Positions 8,359 to 16,078 of a DNA stretch of 64,000 bases are shown one piece after another (the stretch's first letter is position 1; the number at the start of each line of letters is the position of its first letter). The notes under the pieces are model-generated. The model made no database searches. It was not told where the DNA came from and worked only from the letters and a program-made list of their open reading frames with translations. Position numbers and translations under genes: made by a program. Origin of the DNA: Vibrio agarivorans (lineage in GTDB: Bacteria > Pseudomonadota > Gammaproteobacteria > Enterobacterales > Vibrionaceae); contig NZ_JAUFQF010000001.1 of assembly GCF_030409635.1 (NCBI RefSeq), positions 682,001 to 746,000 of the forward strand, given 5' to 3'.

Positions 8359-8706
8359 TTAACTATTTTCTTCTAGTAATTGCTGTACTTCTTGAATTTC
8401 TAGCTCGGGATAAAATTGAACTAAGAACTTTTCACACTGCGCGGTATTCCAACCAATATTTTTTAGCTGCTTAACCAGCTCTTCATACTGCCGCTCAATA
8501 ATTTGAGTGTGAAACTGCTTTCGATATTGAGCCAATTGTTGAGCCATGTGCGGCTCATAGCCATAGGGCCCAGAATTGCGAGTCAGCTCTCTCGATATAG
8601 TCGAACGATGGACATTCAATAGATGGGCTATATCAGATTGAGATTTGCCTTCTTTTTTTAGGGCCCAGATTCGAATTCTTTGTGCTTCTGTCAATTGCTT
8701 GTACAT
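8359..8706 (-). CDS. Orphan IS30-family transposase DNA-binding domain
   Basis: A 115-residue protein starting MYKQLTEAQRIRIWALKK. It contains the helix-turn-helix typical of IS30 transposases (SQSDIAHLLNVHRSTISREL, residues 22-41). Full IS30 transposases are over 300 residues and end in a DDE nuclease domain, which is absent here; a stop codon follows the N-terminal region. It is therefore either a truncated insertion-sequence remnant or a domesticated regulator. The intact frame and the neighbouring GCAAGTGCAACA repeats leave the second reading open. No complete inverted terminal repeats were found around it. Confidence 0.72.
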   Translation of the reverse strand: MYKQLTEAQRIRIWALKKEGKSQSDIAHLLNVHRSTISRELTRNSGPYGYEPHMAQQLAQYRKQFHTQIIERQYEELVKQLKNIGWNTAQCEKFLVQFYPELEIQEVQQLLEENS

Positions 8707-8758
8707 ACTGCTCTACCCCAATTTACGTTTAACCGCATTGAATAAAGCATACAAATAA

Positions 8759-8836
8759 TTAGACGATAAAACCGTGATAAAAAGACCAGAGTAAAAGAAT
8801 AGTGTAAACCGCAAAAATCCCGATATAGATACGCAT
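8759..8836 (-). CDS. Possible 25-residue hydrophobic membrane peptide
   Basis: A short open frame on the minus strand encodes MRIYIGIFAVYTILL followed by LWSFYHGFIV, almost entirely one transmembrane helix. A GGAT lies 6-7 nt before the ATG, a weak ribosome site. A long hairpin (8860-8952) lies 23 bp upstream on the same strand. The combination of micro-ORF, single helix and structured leader is seen in small regulatory membrane proteins and type I toxins. Chance occurrence is possible at this length; conservation would decide. Confidence 0.4.
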   Translation of the reverse strand: MRIYIGIFAVYTILLLWSFYHGFIV

Positions 8837-8859
8837 GATTAATCCATTAACTGAAAAGT

Positions 8860-8952
8860 GGCAACCTGCTTACTGCTCTGTCAAATAACCTCTACAGAAA
8901 AGGAAGAGTTAGGTTATAAATAACGATATAGCAGTGAGTTACTCAGGTTGCC
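8860..8952. other. 93-nt nested inverted repeat (long hairpin)
   Basis: The outer arms GGCAACCTG (8860-8868) and CAGGTTGCC (8944-8952) pair perfectly. A second stem pairs CTTACTGCT (8869-8877) with AGCAGTGAG (8930-8938), with one G-U pair and a 5-nt bulge. An inner stem pairs ATAACCT (8885-8891) with AGGTTAT (8911-8917). The nesting suggests an RNA structure or cruciform. It falls in a 366-bp stretch (8707-9072) whose only other contents are the micro-ORF and the LysR terminator. Confidence 0.6.
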
Positions 8953-9001
8953 TAAACTGTAAACGGATTATCGGTTCTAGAACGCATATCTGAAAATACA
9001 A

Positions 9002-9024
9002 CTTGTAAGGGAAACACTTACAAG
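9002..9024 (-). terminator. Terminator of the LysR gene
   Basis: Perfect 8-bp arms (CTTGTAAG / CTTACAAG) around a 7-nt loop, followed on the minus strand by a T-containing run, about 50 nt after the stop of the LysR gene. Confidence 0.55.
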
Positions 9025-9072
9025 CTGCATACATAGTGACATCTAGAGGGAGATTTGCTTCTGTGCACTACC

Positions 9073-9963
9073 TTATAACAGATAGTGACAAGCCGTTTTT
9101 TCTATTATTTTTATCGCCTTTGAAATTTCACGCTGCTCTTCTGATATTAAACCAAAATACACACTCACGGCTTGCATATGTGTTTGAGTGAGATGGCGAT
9201 AATTTACCGAAACCAATTCACCGTTTGATAACCAAGGCTCAGCTTCCTGATCAGAGAGAATAATCCACCCATCATTCTTGATTAACTCAATAGCTAGTCG
9301 AACACTGGTAACCGCATGACGTTGATTGCCAATTTCATAGTAGCCTAAATCTGCTTCTTTCGAATTTGCTAACAAATACTGAGGTGAAAGCTCTAAATCA
9401 GAAAGAATGACTGTTCCTTTCTTTGCAAGATCAGAGTCTGGATGACAATAGCCATTCATTGTCAGACTACCCAGGTTATATGACTTGAGCTTTCCAGTGA
9501 CAGTTCGTTTTGTCTCTGCTGACATCAATGCCACGTGACATCTTTGCTCCTCAATCGCTCGATACGCACTATCCCTATCTGATATAGCACACTCAATTTC
9601 AATATGAGGCAAAGCCACTTGAATTGAACTGATAATATCGCTTAGCCAACGACTTGGAATTAAGTTGTCGTGCCAAATTATGATTTTAGAAAGAGGCTCT
9701 TGATAAAGAGTCATTGCCGCATGACTAAAATCTTCAGCGTGTTTAGAAAGGTTTTTTGAACGTACAATAAGCTTTTCAGCGTTTTTCGTCGGAATCGCTT
9801 TGCGGCCCTCTATGGCAAACAACTTTACACCCAATGTGTCTTCAAGTGCCAAAATATGCTCACGAATCGTACTCCGCTCTTTGTTTGCTGCACGAGCTGC
9901 GGCACTATACGACCCTTGCTCATACACGTGAGTAAAAGTCTGAACTTGCTCTAGTGATATCAT
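9073..9963 (-). CDS. LysR-family transcriptional regulator
   Basis: The N terminus is the winged-helix domain typical of LysR proteins (ISLEQVQTFTHVYEQGSYSA, an REHILALEDTLGVKLF helix), followed by a substrate-binding-like effector domain. Length (296 residues) is normal. AGGATAG just ahead of the ATG supports the start. The gene is transcribed away from the amino-acid ABC transporter genes that begin 285 bp away, so the likely role is control of that importer. The helix-turn-helix is somewhat unusual, with NKERSTIREH in place of the more common SQPAVS type. Confidence 0.85.
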   Translation of the reverse strand: MISLEQVQTFTHVYEQGSYSAAARAANKERSTIREHILALEDTLGVKLFAIEGRKAIPTKNAEKLIVRSKNLSKHAEDFSHAAMTLYQEPLSKIIIWHDNLIPSRWLSDIISSIQVALPHIEIECAISDRDSAYRAIEEQRCHVALMSAETKRTVTGKLKSYNLGSLTMNGYCHPDSDLAKKGTVILSDLELSPQYLLANSKEADLGYYEIGNQRHAVTSVRLAIELIKNDGWIILSDQEAEPWLSNGELVSVNYRHLTQTHMQAVSVYFGLISEEQREISKAIKIIEKTACHYLL

Positions 9964-10064
9964 TTCTATCCTAAAATGTTAATTTTTTAATGTCTGCACA
10001 CTAATTGACAAGACTATCACATACATATTGAAAATGAATGAATTGAACAAAACCCATTTAGATC

Positions 10065-10096
10065 GGAGCCAGTCACTCCGTTTTGGCTCTGACCCC
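10065..10096. repeat. GGGGTCAGAGCC-family palindrome, truncated left arm
   Basis: CGGAGCCA...TTGGCTCTGACCCC. The right arm is complete and the left arm has lost its first bases. It lies between the LysR gene and the ABC transporter. Coordinates are accurate to about 2 nt. Confidence 0.75.
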
Positions 10097-10248
10097 ATCA
10101 GCCTGTAGCACGGCAAACGATTGCGTTAACCTGTTGCATGTCATGACATTTCTCTGATATAACTAAAAAGCATTACACGCAGCTAGACTATTTCCAGAAA
10201 ATTTCAATAGCTAGTATAAAAAAATGAGAACCAATGAAAGGATTCATG

Positions 10249-11052
10249 ATGAAAAAACTATTCCGCAACGTTGCGGCAATCGTGCTTGCTTCGACTGCTG
10301 CCATCGGCACAGCTTCTGCTAACACTACCCTTCTTCAAGAAATCGCTAAAGATGGCGAGCTTCGTGTCTGTTTTGACGCGGGCTACATGCCATTTGAGAT
10401 GACAGCGAAGAATGGTCAATACATTGGTTTTGATATTGATTTAGGACGCCAAATGGCGCGTGCAATGGGTGTAAAATACACGCCAGTAAACACAGCTTGG
10501 GATGGCATCATTCCAACTCTTCTTACTGGTAAGTGTCACATGATCATGGGTGGCATGACTATCACACCACAACGTAACATGCAGGTGAACTTCGCTGACC
10601 CATACGTTGTTATCGGTCAATCAATTCTAGTTAGTCCTAAACTAGAAGGTAAAGTAACAAGCTACCGTGACCTAAACGACGAGCAGTACACGGTTGTAAC
10701 TAAGCTTGGTACGACTGGCGAAGGCGCAATCAAACGTTACCTACCAAAAGCGAAAGTAAACCTTTACGAAACGCAATCAGAAGCAGTACTAGAAGTAATC
10801 AATGGTAAAGCAGATGCCTTCATCTACGACCTGCCATACAACGCAATCTACAGTGCTGAAAACAAAGGCCAACTGGTTCACCTAGACCAACCATTCACGT
10901 TTGAGCCTCTAGGTTGGGCAATTCGTCAAGGCGATCCTGATTTCCTTAACTTCCTAAACGGTTACCTACGCCAAATTAAAGGCGATGGTACTTATGACCG
11001 TATCTACGACAAGTGGTTCAAGAGCGATGCTTGGCTAAGCCAAGTGCAATAA
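10249..11052 (+). CDS. Amino-acid ABC transporter, substrate-binding protein
   Basis: A periplasmic solute-binding protein of family 3. A cleavable signal peptide (residues 1-25, ending ASA) is followed by the family pattern GELRVCFDAGYMPFEM, GFDIDLGRQMA, NTAWDGIIPTLLTGK and the later KLGTTGEGA and DLPYNA segments. The start at MKKLFRN is 6 nt behind AAAGGA; the ATG at 10234 overlaps that ribosome site and is unlikely. The permease and ATPase genes follow on the same strand. The ligand is most likely a polar amino acid, but its identity cannot be read from the sequence. Confidence 0.9.
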   Translation: MKKLFRNVAAIVLASTAAIGTASANTTLLQEIAKDGELRVCFDAGYMPFEMTAKNGQYIGFDIDLGRQMARAMGVKYTPVNTAWDGIIPTLLTGKCHMIMGGMTITPQRNMQVNFADPYVVIGQSILVSPKLEGKVTSYRDLNDEQYTVVTKLGTTGEGAIKRYLPKAKVNLYETQSEAVLEVINGKADAFIYDLPYNAIYSAENKGQLVHLDQPFTFEPLGWAIRQGDPDFLNFLNGYLRQIKGDGTYDRIYDKWFKSDAWLSQVQ

Positions 11053-11162
11053 TTAACGCGCGCTCCTAAAAACCCCAAGGCAGCTTGCACTCGCAAGCTG
11101 CTTACTGCTACCAAGTTGCCTTTTGGTCGTAGCCTATCTCCTAGCTGTATTGAGAGTTAAAC

Positions 11163-12110
11163 ATGCAAAAACGCGAAAGACCCATTTTATGGAATGGTGT
11201 TTTCTTACTAATCATTTCCTTGCTTTGTGGTCTGATATACCTATCAGGCAAGCGCATCGACTATAACTGGAACTGGGAACGTGTCGTTCCTTATATCGTC
11301 GACAATTCTGCATCGGCTATTACCGCCCCTGAAGACGGCAACATTGTCAGTGATGCTGACGGTAATCTCATCTTGGAGTCTATCTCCGGAGAAAAACTTC
11401 TGTCACTCGCAGAGTATGAGAGCCTCACCGTCTATGAAGGTGATTTAATATTTGAAGGCGATCAACTGGCAGAAGCCACCGAGTGGCGTATTGGTCCACT
11501 GACTGAGGGCTTAATTGTCACCATCAAGATCTCCTTGTGGTCACTGCTTTTCGCTATCGTTATTGGCCTCATCATTGGTCTGATGCGAATCTCATCCAAT
11601 ATCGCGTTGAAAAAGCTCGCGATCACCTATGTTGAGTTAATTCGTGGTACACCACTGCTAGTCCAGATCTTCATCGTCTACTTCTTTATCGGCACCGTAC
11701 TCGACCTAGACCGCTTTACGTCTGGTGTTATCGCACTTTCTGTATTCACCGCAGCGTATGTTGCTGAGATCATCCGTGCCGGTATCCAAGCGATTCCGAA
11801 AGGTCAGATGGAAGCGGCTCGCTCTTTAGGTATGAACTACGTTCAAGCGATGGTATACGTGATCTTGCCTCAGGCATTTAAACGTACCCTGCCTCCCCTA
11901 GCTGGCCAGTTTATTAACTTAATCAAAGACTCATCGCTGGTATCGGTTATTTCAATTACCGACCTAACCAAAGCTGGCCGTGAAGTGGTGAGCGGAAGCT
12001 TTGCCCCATTTGAGGTGTGGTTTACCGTTGCCGCGCTCTACCTAATCCTGACCAGTAGCCTGTCTTGGGCGATTCAAACACTAGAAAAGAGGTTATCTGC
12101 CAGTGACTAG
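11163..12110 (+). CDS. Amino-acid ABC transporter permease with periplasmic insert
   Basis: An inner-membrane permease of the HisMQ type. The C-terminal two thirds hold the usual five or so helices and the EAA-type loop ([21 protein letters not shown]) that contacts the ATPase. The N terminus has one extra helix (about residues 10-28) followed by an acidic segment of roughly 75 residues before the usual transport domain begins at about residue 108. That insert is rich in short strands and Gly-Asp turns. It may dock the binding protein or sense the ligand; this is not established. The ATPase gene overlaps its 3' end by 8 nt. Confidence 0.88.
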   Translation: MQKRERPILWNGVFLLIISLLCGLIYLSGKRIDYNWNWERVVPYIVDNSASAITAPEDGNIVSDADGNLILESISGEKLLSLAEYESLTVYEGDLIFEGDQLAEATEWRIGPLTEGLIVTIKISLWSLLFAIVIGLIIGLMRISSNIALKKLAITYVELIRGTPLLVQIFIVYFFIGTVLDLDRFTSGVIALSVFTAAYVAEIIRAGIQAIPKGQMEAARSLGMNYVQAMVYVILPQAFKRTLPPLAGQFINLIKDSSLVSVISITDLTKAGREVVSGSFAPFEVWFTVAALYLILTSSLSWAIQTLEKRLSASD

Positions 12111-12855
12111 AGATTATCAAGGCGAAGAGATGATCATCGCTGAAAACATCAACAAGATTTACCCAAATGGCTGCCACGCACTGAAAGATGTCTCCGCTAC
12201 CGTTAAGCGCGGAGAAGTTGTGGTCGTGGTTGGTCCTTCGGGCTCAGGCAAGTCGACATTCTTGCGTGCGCTTAATCAGTTAGAAACCATCAGCAGCGGC
12301 TCCATCGTTGTTGACGGCACGAACATGTACGACAAGCAGACCAACATCAACACCCTGCGTGAAGAAGTTGGCATGGTGTTCCAAAGCTTTAACCTCTTCC
12401 CGCACAAAACGGCACTTGGCAACGTGATGCTGGCGCCCCTGAAAGTCGCTAAGCGGGATAAAGACGAAGTGGAAGCCGAGGCTAAGGAGCTGCTGAAAAA
12501 AGTTGGCCTTGCAGATCGCATGGAAAACTACCCTAACCACCTATCTGGTGGTCAGCAACAACGTGTGGCTATTGCCAGAGCACTTGCGATGCAACCAAAC
12601 ATCATGTTGTTTGATGAACCAACGTCAGCACTCGACCCTGAAATGGTCGGTGAAGTACTGGATGTAATGAAAAGCCTTGCAGCCGATGGTATGACCATGG
12701 TAGTCGTAACCCACGAAATGGGCTTTGCTAAAGAAGTCGCAGACCGCGTGATCTTCATGGAAGACGGTGAATTGTTGGTTTCAGACACACCTGAAGCCTT
12801 CTTTGAAAACCCAACTAACGAACGCTTGCAGAAATTCTTGTCAAAAGTGTTGTAA
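12103..12855 (+). CDS. Amino-acid ABC transporter ATPase
   Basis: The energy-coupling subunit: Walker [11 protein letters not shown]-loop [11 protein letters not shown], signature [16 protein letters not shown], Walker [13 protein letters not shown] and switch His in VVTHEM. The GlnQ/HisP subfamily is evident from length and motifs. The frame can start at GTG 12103, inside the permease stop, with AGAGG 10 nt upstream, or at ATG 12130; the GTG start gives translational coupling and is kept. The operon ends here, followed by an inverted repeat at 12864-12905. Confidence 0.92.
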   Translation: MTRDYQGEEMIIAENINKIYPNGCHALKDVSATVKRGEVVVVVGPSGSGKSTFLRALNQLETISSGSIVVDGTNMYDKQTNINTLREEVGMVFQSFNLFPHKTALGNVMLAPLKVAKRDKDEVEAEAKELLKKVGLADRMENYPNHLSGGQQQRVAIARALAMQPNIMLFDEPTSALDPEMVGEVLDVMKSLAADGMTMVVVTHEMGFAKEVADRVIFMEDGELLVSDTPEAFFENPTNERLQKFLSKVL

Positions 12856-12863
12856 CCCCTTCG

Positions 12864-12905
12864 TTGGGTTCATAGCCAAATCGACCAATTTGGCTATGAA
12901 CCCAA
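12864..12905. repeat. Compensatory variant of the intergenic palindrome
   Basis: TTGGGTTCATAGCCAAAT...ATTTGGCTATGAACCCAA. It has the same layout as the GGGGTCAGAGCC family, but the changed bases in the left arm (GGGTTCATAGCC) are matched by complementary changes in the right arm. It lies 8 nt after the ABC operon. Confidence 0.8.
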
Positions 12906-13090
12906 TGACTTTATTAGCCATAAATAAGCAACACACCCATACCAAGCTCATCACATTCCAACCAAGTGTCAATTTGATTCAATCAGACAACGTTCGATTT
13001 ATGTAAACCACCCTAACTTTTAATACTTCGTACCTATAATTTGATTTTTGTTCGTGCTAGTCTCAACTGATTGATTTAAGGGAGGTAAGT

Positions 13091-13570
13091 ATGGCTCGAA
13101 TTACAAAAGCGAAGTGGGAAGAGAACTTCGCTAATTACAATGCAATTATTTTAAAGATTTTTTTAAACGAAGGTTGGGATCATGTTACTTACGATAGGTT
13201 AAGTAAGGAAACGGGCCTGAGGAAAAGTACGCTTCAAGGTTACTACCCTTCAAACAATGACTTCGAAGTCGCCATCAAAGGTAAAATTTTCCCTATTATT
13301 GCCTCACACTTAAAATTTGACTCAAAAGACGTACTGATTGAATCTTGGAAGACAGCTATGCAAGATACTCAGTTCAGAATGGTAATGCGCATGTTTGTTA
13401 TGCATGCCTACAAAAAAGGCGCTGAAGGAAGTGGACGCAAAGGTATCCTAGGTCTAGGTCAAATAATCAGTGACAAGCTTCCAGACGATAACGCATTAGA
13501 AGTAATTCGCTTGCTATTTGGACTCACCGTGACCGAACTAATGGGTATCGATGAAGAAACCCTTTCTTAG
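13091..13570 (+). CDS. Small TetR-like transcriptional regulator
   Basis: A 159-residue protein whose N terminus fits a TetR helix-turn-helix: FLNEGWDHVTYDRLSKETGL followed by RKSTLQGYYPSNNDFE. The C-terminal part is helical and shorter than in typical TetR proteins (about 190-210 residues). GGGAGGT lies 6 nt before the ATG, a strong ribosome site. A TATAAT-like box lies about 50 nt upstream. No target is obvious; the neighbours are the ABC operon and a converging esterase pair. The family call is moderate because only the first 60 residues carry recognisable signal. Confidence 0.7.
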   Translation: MARITKAKWEENFANYNAIILKIFLNEGWDHVTYDRLSKETGLRKSTLQGYYPSNNDFEVAIKGKIFPIIASHLKFDSKDVLIESWKTAMQDTQFRMVMRMFVMHAYKKGAEGSGRKGILGLGQIISDKLPDDNALEVIRLLFGLTVTELMGIDEETLS

Positions 13571-13605
13571 TTAAAGTATGCTCCCTACCTTAGACATATA
13601 AAAAA

Positions 13606-13652
13606 TATTCATTAGGGCAGAATAGAGCCTCTAAGTTGTGCCCTGATGAATA
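13606..13652 (-). terminator. Terminator of the two-esterase operon
   Basis: Arms TATTCAT and AGGGCA pair with TGCCCT and ATGAATA across one mismatch, followed on the minus strand by ATTTTTT. It lies directly after the stop of the minus-strand esterase. Confidence 0.7.
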
Positions 13653-13656
13653 ACAC

Positions 13657-14385
13657 TCACAAATACAACGGCACCATCTGTCGCCAATAACGCCCTCTAT
13701 GAGCGCGCCCATCCCACTCATGCATTTGATGCCCCACTCCTTTTTGATTGAGTAGTTCGCTGATGATGTGGTTGTTTTGTAAGAATGGATCTTCTTTGCC
13801 TATGGTGAAGACAATATCGCTGTGGCGAATGTGCTCTATCTGATCTGGGTTCGATAAATTCTGTAGAAAGTGCGTGGGCGTGTTGAAGTAGATATCTTGG
13901 TCGTAGTATCCATCAAATAGATCATTAAATGACTCTACACCCCACGTTAAATCATATCGCCCGGAAAATGCTGCTAGCTTTTGAAACAGATGCGGATGAC
14001 GAAAGAAGATATTCGCTGCGTGATACGCACCAAGCGAGCAACCATGGGCTATGGTGCATGGATGCCAGTTTTTATTGGACATCAGCGGCATCACTTCTTG
14101 AAGAACATACTCTTCGTATTGCTTATGGCGTTGGATTCGTCCGTGTGGGTGTGCCCAATAGCAATACATGCTTTCAGCATCAATGCTGTCGAGACAATAG
14201 AGCTGTAACTGCCCTGCGTTGATTTTGTCTGCGATGGAATTGACTAGGCCGAGGTTTTCGTACTCGTAAAAACGGCCGCCTCGGGTTGGGAATACGAGTA
14301 CTTTAGCGCCAGAATGGCCAAAAATGAGTAGCTCCATGTCTCGGTTTAAGTTTGGGCTCCACCAGCGATGATATTCACGATGCAT
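13657..14385 (-). CDS. Esterase-family alpha/beta hydrolase
   Basis: A putative esterase of the EstD/FrmB superfamily. The nucleophile elbow is GCSLGAYHA (about residue 115). A late histidine in EWDGRAHRGRYW and an acidic residue in TIGKEDPF complete a plausible triad. There is no signal peptide, so it is cytoplasmic. GGGAGCAAG precedes the ATG. The gene overlaps the upstream acetyl-xylan-esterase-like gene by 11 nt, so both are made from one transcript and may deacylate the same class of imported compound. Confidence 0.75.
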   Translation of the reverse strand: MHREYHRWWSPNLNRDMELLIFGHSGAKVLVFPTRGGRFYEYENLGLVNSIADKINAGQLQLYCLDSIDAESMYCYWAHPHGRIQRHKQYEEYVLQEVMPLMSNKNWHPCTIAHGCSLGAYHAANIFFRHPHLFQKLAAFSGRYDLTWGVESFNDLFDGYYDQDIYFNTPTHFLQNLSNPDQIEHIRHSDIVFTIGKEDPFLQNNHIISELLNQKGVGHQMHEWDGRAHRGRYWRQMVPLYL

Positions 14386-15358
14386 GACTTGCTCCCAACG
14401 GCTGCAAGAACATTTCTACTTCCTTTCTCATCATTTTTTTCTGTTTGTTCTCATCTGGGTAATCAAAATGGCCAGCATCTAAGACATAGAGCTCTTTGTC
14501 TTTTGGGCAGGCATTGTAGGCGCTGAACTGGCCAGGTGGTGCAACAAAAGGATCAAATCTCGCTAACCCCCAAAGTGTGGGGTATGAGAGATATTTGGCT
14601 GCAATTGAGGTATCAAAATACGGCAGTGTGGCTTTTAAGGCAGCTTGGTCCTTAAACTCGATCAATGCTTGAGTGCTGCCTACACACGGCATGTTTAGCC
14701 TTAGCTCAGTGTTGCCAAATGTTGGAACATGAAAGTGACTCAATGAGAGGCGTGAATCGAAGGCACTGGCTAGTACACCTAAGCCGCCACCTAGGCTTTC
14801 TCCAACAAAACCAATATGGTTTTTTGTCTGCGGGAAAAGTGTCAGCAATGCTGAAACGCCGCACCACAAGTCTTGAACGCAGCCGGCGATGATGTACTGC
14901 TGCTTATCTTGGACATGGTGCAAGACATGCCAATATGGATCTGATGAAACAGAGTGTTGTGGGCTGCGGCCTATCCCACGCACGCAAGGCATGAGTATCG
15001 CAGTGTTATCTAACTTCCAGCTCGTATCTGGTGCGGTTAAACCACCGTATCCGTGTGCATACACCATCGCCCCATACACGGGCTGCTTTTCTGGTAGCAG
15101 AAGCCAACCACCAATCCGCATGCCTTTTGTCGAATCATAATAACAGTCAAAGACTCGCCAACCGTTTTCCACTCGGCCAGTATCTTGCAAACTCAGGTGT
15201 GTTTGAACATGTGTTGCTCGGCGATATTTCCTACGCCAGAAGGTGACAAAGTCTTGCGGCTCTTCTGCTGCGCCAACTTGCATGAGCTGATTTAGGTTGT
15301 ATCCGTATGTTGGATCAAACGCGAAATCATGCTTAAAGGGTTTTCTCATATCATCCAT
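14375..15358 (-). CDS. Acetylxylan esterase / cephalosporin-C deacetylase family protein
   Basis: An AXE1-type alpha/beta hydrolase. Visible features are a cap region with VYAHGYGG, the VRGIGRSPQHS loop, nucleophile GESLGGGLG, the acid-bearing LARFDPFVAPPGQFSAYN segment and the catalytic histidine in LDAGHFDYP. Enzymes of this family remove acetyl groups from small sugars. There is no export signal. It is the first gene of a two-esterase operon, and the overlap with the next gene is 11 nt. The plus-strand YehS-type gene begins 165 bp away in the opposite direction. Confidence 0.8.
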   Translation of the reverse strand: MDDMRKPFKHDFAFDPTYGYNLNQLMQVGAAEEPQDFVTFWRRKYRRATHVQTHLSLQDTGRVENGWRVFDCYYDSTKGMRIGGWLLLPEKQPVYGAMVYAHGYGGLTAPDTSWKLDNTAILMPCVRGIGRSPQHSVSSDPYWHVLHHVQDKQQYIIAGCVQDLWCGVSALLTLFPQTKNHIGFVGESLGGGLGVLASAFDSRLSLSHFHVPTFGNTELRLNMPCVGSTQALIEFKDQAALKATLPYFDTSIAAKYLSYPTLWGLARFDPFVAPPGQFSAYNACPKDKELYVLDAGHFDYPDENKQKKMMRKEVEMFLQPLGASHAS

Positions 15359-15425
15359 GATATTAGGTTGTTTTCCAGTATGTTATGCAACCCATATTAC
15401 ATGGTGATTAAGTTGGTGAAAAGTT

Positions 15426-15463
15426 GGGGTCAGAGCCAATTGGGCTTAATTGGCTCTGACCCC
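15426..15463. repeat. GGGGTCAGAGCC-family palindrome
   Basis: GGGGTCAGAGCCAATT...AATTGGCTCTGACCCC, followed on the plus strand by TATTTTTT. It lies between the divergent esterase and YehS-type genes. Confidence 0.9.
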
Positions 15464-15523
15464 TATTTTTTGGTACAGTCGCAGCCCATATTTAACAGTC
15501 GAAGTGACTTAATAGGATCCCCT

Positions 15524-16003
15524 GTGACTAACAACGAAATTTTGCGTCGTATTCAACACGCTCTTAACCTCAAAAATGCTCAAATCATCAAAGCTTATGA
15601 ACAGGCGGATGTCACTGTTGCTCACGACCAAGTGAATAACTGGCTCAAAGACGAAGGCGAAAAGTCTTTCTCAAAGATGAAAGACAAAGACTTGGCTGTG
15701 TTCCTTAATGGTTTCATTAACCTTAAACGCGGCAAAAAAGAGGGTGAACAGCCTAAACCTGAAGTTGAGTTAACCAATAACATGATTTTCATGAAACTGC
15801 GCATTGCGTTGAACATGAAAGCAGAAGATGTGTTGGACGTGCTTGAAGTTATGGGGATTAGCCTAAGCAAATACGAAATTGGTGCATACTTCCGTAAGCC
15901 AAACAACAAGAACTACAAAGCTTGTGACGATCAGCTACTGTGTGATTTTCTCAATGGGGTGCAATTCTCTAACCGCCCTGACTCAGAAGAGTATTCTGCT
16001 TAG
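15524..16003 (+). CDS. yehS: DUF1456 family protein (YehS-like)
   Basis: A 159-residue protein made of two similar halves: NEILRRIQHALNLKNAQIIKAY... and NMIFMKLRIALNMKAEDVLDVL..., each followed by a (V/I)-x-x-(W/Y) helix and a DLAVFLNGF / DQLLCDFLNGV segment. This duplication is the DUF1456 signature. The start is a GTG with AGGA 8 nt upstream, which gives the normal family length. A longer frame from 15329 would run through the palindrome and overlap the esterase gene, so it was not used. The function is unknown. Confidence 0.85.
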   Translation: MTNNEILRRIQHALNLKNAQIIKAYEQADVTVAHDQVNNWLKDEGEKSFSKMKDKDLAVFLNGFINLKRGKKEGEQPKPEVELTNNMIFMKLRIALNMKAEDVLDVLEVMGISLSKYEIGAYFRKPNNKNYKACDDQLLCDFLNGVQFSNRPDSEEYSA

Positions 16004-16022
16004 TCTCCACTTCAATAAAAAA

Positions 16023-16048
16023 GGTGCTTCCAAGAATTTGGAAGCACC
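16023..16048 (-). terminator. Terminator of the symporter gene
   Basis: GGTGCTTCCAA / TTGGAAGCACC with a short loop and TTTTTTATT on the minus strand, 30 nt beyond the symporter stop. It may also stop the converging yehS transcript. Confidence 0.8.
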
Positions 16049-16078
16049 AAACGCTAGCAATTAGCGGGGCTGAGAATC

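Noticed and set aside
8860..8952. Possible integron attC site
   Set aside because: The nested hairpin lacks clear GTTRRRY and RYYYAAC core sites at the ends, and no integrase or cassette array is nearby.
12276..12788. Long minus-strand open frames opposite the ABC ATPase gene
   Set aside because: They are antisense shadows of a well-conserved gene, with no ribosome site or family resemblance.
15329..15523. N-terminal extension of the YehS-like protein from the ATG at 15329
   Set aside because: It would run through a palindrome and overlap the opposite-strand esterase gene; the GTG at 15524 has a ribosome site and gives the normal family length.
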